A stretch of DNA of 62,067 nt from Isohypsibius dastychi (lineage: Eukaryota; Tardigrada; Eutardigrada; Parachela; Isohypsibiidae), in assembly GCA_034696485.1 (NCBI GenBank), contig JAQIWT010000016.1, positions 1 through 62,067 of the forward strand, read 5' to 3'. The position numbers and the translations under genes are program-made. Position 1 is the first letter of the stretch; each line of letters starts with the position of its first letter. The notes beneath the pieces were generated by a model that saw only the letters and a list, made by a program, of their open reading frames with translations, was not told the origin of the DNA and searched no databases. Positions 57,404 to 62,067 of this stretch are shown here, piece by piece.

Positions 57404-58063
57404 ATGGGGCCACCATCACATTCTTTCCATCCACACTGGATTGTCTGCGCGATATTATGCAGCAGCTTTACAATGTCACTAGCTGCACAAAGCAGCCAGC
57501 CACCGCCGAAGTTCTTGACGCGCCATCCCGATAGTGTGTTTGACTACCAGAAGCTGCCCAAAGGTGTTTATCTTCCCGAGGACGACAATCCAGGTATTTA
57601 GACATTGAATACTGATTTGTCTGCCTTGATCGCTCCTTACTTGTGTGGATGGATAGGTGCGGATAAGTTTACATTCTCGGGCTGCAAAGGTACAGCCTAT
57701 CTAACCTTCGACATTGACTACACGACTGGAGGAGTACCTGACTGGCATCGAAGACGTCTGACAACAGAATTGCTTTGCAAGTGCAAGGAGATCCTATATC
57801 AGGACAGCCCGGAAAACGATCCGATTGTTCCCTCAGAGTTCACCCAGATTCCTCTTTCGCTCTGCATAGTTTCGGCTCAGAGAAAAGGAAAAATCTGTGA
57901 CTGCGAACTGCCAAGGAAATTACTTCCTGTTATCGGACAATATACCTCCAATCAACATGTAGAGAGCGTCGACAATATTGATAAGCGTTTGGTCGTCTCG
58001 GAAAGCGGTCAACAGGATCAATCGGTTTCATCAGGTCAGTTGAATATTCCATTACGACAATGA
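57404..58063 (+). CDS. Putative secreted or anchored protein, unknown
   Basis: Two exons, 57404-57593 and 57657-58063 (63-nt GT-AG intron, phase 1), 198 residues. A hydrophobic segment WIVCAILCSSFTMSLAAQ near residues 11-28 followed by A-A-Q-S-S-Q looks like a signal peptide or anchor. The mature part has several Cys (C-K-G, L-L-C-K-C-K, C-D-C), consistent with an extracellular disulfide-bonded domain. Family not recognised. Confidence 0.55.
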
Positions 58064-58289
58064 TTCGATCTTGACCTGTTCTACTGAAGGTGCAATCATA
58101 AAATCAAGACACTTCGTGACAGTGCCATCTTGCGCAGCGGTTTTGTTTTATCTGTGGTGAAAAGCCAAGCCGATCTCGAATGCAGCGCTTCAATACAAAT
58201 ATTCCATCACCATAGGACGAGAAACTAGTGGAAAACAAAATCTGATCTGCATCAACTTTCTATCAAAACGCTCTTCCATCAGCAGTGTA

Positions 58290-61200
58290 CTAGTCGGCGG
58301 AAACAGGTACAGCACATGGTGTTTTGGATTGAGTAACATCCAACACACGAGTTCTCATGAAGAACATCTCAAGCGGTTCTTGATTGGGATATCGAACGCT
58401 TTCGACATCATACCAGCGACCTGCAAAAATGAAAAAAATTAGATCATGTATTCAGAGAAAAGACAAGAAACTAGGTAAGTTGACAAATAATCTCGCAGAA
58501 CTGTCTTCTTATGTTTCCTTGGATAAACTCGATAAAAATCGCTAAAACTGATGCATTCCGCAACTTACCTGGCTGGATAGCGACAACACCACGTTCCCCA
58601 AGCGGAAGAAATTCGCGCGGGTTCTCTTCGTTCATGAATACTTTAGCGACTCCACGAGAAACATACAGCGTCTGAAAACATAACTTGGTAGTCTCATTAA
58701 ATAAATCGCTTTGTACAAATCACCCGCAAATGATTCAATCAATCCATTACCGGAGGGTGGGACAAAAAATTATGGCTTACAACAATTTTGAGGGAACATC
58801 AGAAAAAGATAAAAAAAAGAGCGAAGTGAGCTACTATGTTTCCTGGTTCTCATTTGTCAAGTCGGCGGGAGAATCCTTAACCTAGCCTCACAGCACGGTA
58901 GAACGAAGTCGAAATTTTCTAAATTTTAAATTTCTGCGACATCTTGAAATTTTTTGGATTCATTAGGCAAGTAACTGTTTTCAACTTGGATCTAATAAGT
59001 AAGAGCAACCATACGCTTACCAGACGAGTGTTCTTCGAATTGAGTCCTCCTCCTTTACGATATCCAGGTTTAATGGTCAAGTATCCGGCTTCTTCCGCGG
59101 AACACTTTAGCAATTTGCAATAACGAACGGGGTCCTGCTTTTCACTTGGTTTATTCTGGGGATTGTATAACTGATCCGCAGAAACATAATTCGCCACTGC
59201 AAAACAAACACAGGTATTCTCCGAAAAAAAACCTGAAAATTTGGAAGCGGAAATTCATTTCCGAGCTAGACCCTGTCGACAAAATTCGCTAAGCCAGTTC
59301 ACCCCGGCCTTTCCCCTCTTTAAAACAACCAAAATCCGAAACACAAAAGATCGTGACTGGTATCAAAAAATAGGTCTGGAAATGATTCGCCTCAAGACAG
59401 AAAATATTTGGGAAACAAATATTGCTTTTCAGTGGAAATATCAATAACAAACGACATTAAATCTACAAAACAATAATTGGGAAGGAGCAGAAAAAAGCGC
59501 TTCGATTACTGGCCAACGAACGCTTAACGGCGAAAGTTTTACAGGAGCGAACTAAAAGAGCTCGTATGACGAGAAACAGTCTTATAACCGATATCCCATT
59601 TTCATTTCATTCACTCAACCACCGGGAAGAAAAGAAAATTTACGAAGGACTTTCTTACCGAAGGACTGATCAACTGTTGCCCTATCATCTTCTGCCAAAG
59701 CTCCCACAACAGGAAGTTCTCGAATTTTAACGTCTCGAGTGCCCTTCTTCAGTATCATCTGAAGTTCCCCTTCCGGATCACCAGGATGGCGATACAAGAA
59801 TTGTGCGTTTTTCTGAGCTGTTTCCGGTTGCTGAAGTGGAGCTGCCATGACTTCCGCCACTGACTGACTCACAGATGTTTTCTTTTTGGCAATTGTAGTC
59901 TGAGCAGCTTTTCTAGTGATCATCGAAGCCGAAGAAGCGGGACGACGAGATGAGATGGCAGATACTGGTGCTGAAAATCAGAGAGTTGAAACATAACACC
60001 TGACAAAAAATGACGAGCTCTAATAAAGAAATACCTGGATATTTAATGTTCAAATATAATTGAATTATAATTATGACACCAAATATACTACACGGAATAT
60101 ATATTCCGAAACACGGAAAAGCTAAGGAGGTTTTTGTAGAAATGAGTCGACCGAGAGCCGATGGATGTAAATAAACAAGATCACTTTCTCTCCTTTTTGC
60201 TGAAGAATTGAGCGATTTATTCAGTTTGCCCAGAAAAAAGATTTTTATTTAACAAGGTAATCGGTCACGAAAACGGAAGGATTTTTTCAGCAAAGAATCA
60301 CTTCAAGATAAAAGTGCATGATATTACCATTATTAATAATATCATGATCGATTTTGGTCTGAGTTCGAAGGTTTGGTTCTACAAATTCCATCTTCCGACA
60401 TCAGAATCAGATCGAACCAGAAACGTACCTTTACATGTCGAACGATTCAGTCGCAAGTCTCTGACTACCGGAAGTACAACATCGGAGGAAGAGGCCATCG
60501 TGAATGTTTTATCGTTATTTTTACTAGCCACAGGCTCAGCTGGTCGCTTGAAATGGACGGCAGATCCTGTTCCCACACTGTCCAATCGAGGTGGCCCCAT
60601 GGAACTGGCGCGCACCGGAAGTTTCCGAACACTTCGCCGCAAAACTGAAGCAGTGTTGTTGCTTGGTCCCGACAAGGAATCATCGAGCTTCTGATAAGTG
60701 AGAAAACAGCCTCGGACCTTCAGCTGTGTGGCCGGAAGTGGATTCCCATGGAATCGAAGGACAGGAACGATAACTGCAAAACAACACAAATTATTTCTCG
60801 TCGATAAAAGCAAATAATTCATCTTATGGCAACAGCAACCGGAAGCACATTTCATATCAAACAGGGAAACAAGCTCTTCGAGAGAGGTTTTGGACTGTTG
60901 GTATTGGTATCACTTACTTTACCACAAAAAACCCAATTTTACAAAGATACGCATTTCGCGGTAATTTCAAAATCTGGCAGAACGATGTTTTACCTTTGGG
61001 CCTAGCGAGGCTAATATTTTCGGGAATGTCGGACGGTTCCAAGAAACCGACAATATTGGTGTTCGGATTTTTGTAGCGTCTTCCGGCCATCTTCACAACT
61101 TTCGAATTTGTTGTCACCGGAGCAGATCTTTTCTTCGCTGCTGCTGTTTTCCTCACAGGCGATTTTCGTTCAGTTTTGTTCTTGGGGAAAGGAATGAAGA

Positions 61201-61614
61201 CGCCTCGATTTTGTTTTTTCGAAGGACGAGTAGGGATGTCTGTGATTTTCCCCGACAAAGTTTTCAAACTTCGAATCACGCGACAGCCTGCAAAAGATTT
61301 ACAACGTGAAGAACAAATCAGCAAACGCTCGCTAGTATTCCACTAACAACCGCGCAAAGCCATAAAGCAGAGAAATCAACAAGAAAATATGTGAGCTCGT
61401 TTTTCCCGATGAGAATCGATATCTGATGGATTTTTTCATCAAGCAACATTCGCCCCAATTATTAGCACCGCAAATTCGACTCACCTGTTTCAGAATCCAC
61501 TTCATAAACGATGACTTCGTTCGCTCCGATGCGTGGGCACCTGGTTCTGACCGACTTTCGAACAGGCTCCATTTTTTTCACTCCAACAGACTTGGAGGCT
61601 TTTGGAAGTCCCAT
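58290..61614 (-). CDS. CENP-C-like protein with C-terminal cupin
   Basis: Leftward gene from ATG 61614 (MGLPKASKSVGVKKMEPVRK) to TAG 58290-58292, with about seven exons (roughly 61614-61485, 61290-60990, 60777-60430, 59930-59623, 59200-59024, 58678-58570, 58417-58290). The central exons are Lys/Arg/Pro/Ser-rich and disordered. The C-terminal three exons join to a cupin: A-G-Y-L-T-I-K-P-G, then NTRL joined to TLYVSRGVAKVFMN, E-R-G-V-V-A-I-Q-P-G, and RWYDVESV...PLEMFF. This pattern (T-G-K-L-I-L-G-P, Y-V-x-x-G, V-P-x-G-x-x-Y-x-I-x-N, V-L-L-F-F) is that of the Mif2/CENP-C dimerisation cupin. A canonical CENP-C motif (nucleosome binding) is not clearly visible. Inference: inner-kinetochore protein. 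Another nuclear cupin protein is the alternative. Confidence 0.55.
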
Positions 61615-61841
61615 GGTCTTACTTAGGACAGATCATCCAATCATCAACTATTTTTTTGGTCCAAGTGATGCTAGTTCTGTAGAGCCTCGTTTTCTGCCAA
61701 CTTGGATCGGTCGGTTAAAACTTGGTACTTGGAAGACATTACACAGACACGACGAGTACGAAGCCTTTTCGACATGAAATCCGTTTTGGTGCCAATTCCT
61801 GCATTTCGGATGCGTAGGGGGCCCTTTTTTGTGGGAGTGAA

Positions 61842-61854
61842 CCCCCCCCCCCCC
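61842..61854. repeat. Poly-C tract (13 C)
   Basis: 13 C in the 5' flank of the CENP-C-like gene. Confidence 0.95.
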
Positions 61855-61914
61855 TACCATATCAGTTACCAAATTCACCCTCTCTCCCGATCCACTGTTT
61901 TTCAGCGTTACGTA

Positions 61915-62067
61915 AAGTAGTAAGTAAGTAAGTTTATTCAACTCCTCCTTGATTAGGAGGCAGTAACGTTAGTACGTTACGTACAGCATACGAGGCAGCG
62001 CTCGTGGCCCGATGGTACGAGCGTCGGACACCGCCGAGTCTGGCCCAACGTGGTTGCAGGCGGCCTG
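61915..62067 (-). mobile_element. Retroposon-like 3' end with (TTAC)n tail, cut by window
   Basis: Read leftward, a GC-rich body (about 62067-61975) leads to an AATAAA-containing stretch (GTTGAATAAACTTACTTAC) and tandem TTAC units, the form of a SINE or non-LTR retrotransposon 3' end. On the plus strand the body contains TGGCCCGATGG, which resembles a tRNA-type A box, but no good B box is present in what remains. The 5' part lies outside the window. Confidence 0.5.

Noticed and set aside
61990-62060. tRNA gene
   Set aside because: An A-box-like TGGCCCGATGG is present but there is no GGTTCGANTCC B box and no cloverleaf could be drawn; a repeat fragment is more likely.
1-62067. CRISPR arrays, bacterial operons, phage or plasmid features
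   Set aside because: No regularly spaced repeats, no operon-like spacing with ribosome binding sites; introns and families show a eukaryotic nuclear sequence.

Overview
The window is nuclear DNA of an animal, most likely a small-genome invertebrate. The evidence is many genes split by short introns (commonly about 50-60 nt, with a few of several hundred), GT-AG junctions that restore long conserved reading frames, and metazoan families: receptor guanylate cyclase, KIF6, CCDC113, DNAAF4, glycogen synthase with the animal E-X7-E motif, PKA regulatory subunit and CENP-C. A flatworm-like lineage is possible but cannot be settled from sequence alone. There is no operon logic; genes lie on both strands.

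Layout. 1-2 kb: nested inverted repeats (a foldback element). 2.2-6.7 kb (+): a histidine-rich tract that appears to be spliced onto a coiled-coil protein. 6.7-10.9 kb: repeat-rich DNA, a MITE-like element and a tiny Arg/Ser/Lys-rich protamine-like gene. 10.9-14.4 kb (-): a BTB-BACK protein. 14.6-15.8 kb (+): a coiled-coil protein. 16.1-17.4 kb (-): DNAAF4. 18.6-21.4 kb (-): a two-TM receptor with a NIT-like ectodomain and a guanylate cyclase homology domain that has lost catalytic residues. 22.5-24.7 kb (-): a CDKL-like kinase. 25.6-26.4 kb (-): UPF0598. 27.1-27.7 kb (+): a possible acyl-CoA-binding protein. 27.8-32.3 kb (-): glycogen synthase. 32.8-35.8 kb (+): a large coiled-coil protein. 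37.4-38.5 kb (+): adenylate kinase. 38.8-40.1 kb (-): UBE2R/CDC34. 41.3-42.8 kb (-): fructose-bisphosphate aldolase. 43.3-47.1 kb (+): CCDC113/CFAP263. 47.3-48.6 kb (-): SAMD15-like. 48.8 kb (+): thioredoxin. 49.5-50.0 kb (-): an R-SNARE. 50.5-52.2 kb (+): a lysine-rich coiled-coil protein. 52.5-54.9 kb (+): KIF6. 55.0-56.6 kb (-): PKA RII-type regulatory subunit. 57.4-58.1 kb (+): a secreted or membrane-anchored protein. 58.3-61.6 kb (-): CENP-C-like cupin protein. The right end carries a repeat with a (TTAC)n-type tail.

Themes. Several genes concern motile cilia or sperm (DNAAF4, CCDC113, KIF6, SAMD15-like, CDKL-like kinase, adenylate kinase, several coiled-coil proteins, a protamine-like protein). 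Others concern cyclic-nucleotide signalling and sugar metabolism (cyclase-like receptor, PKA-R, glycogen synthase, aldolase). The strongest candidate for something undescribed is the NIT-like receptor pseudo-guanylate cyclase. The His-rich/coiled-coil chimera and the unusual density of long G/C homopolymers are also notable. All splice models were made by eye and lack transcript support.
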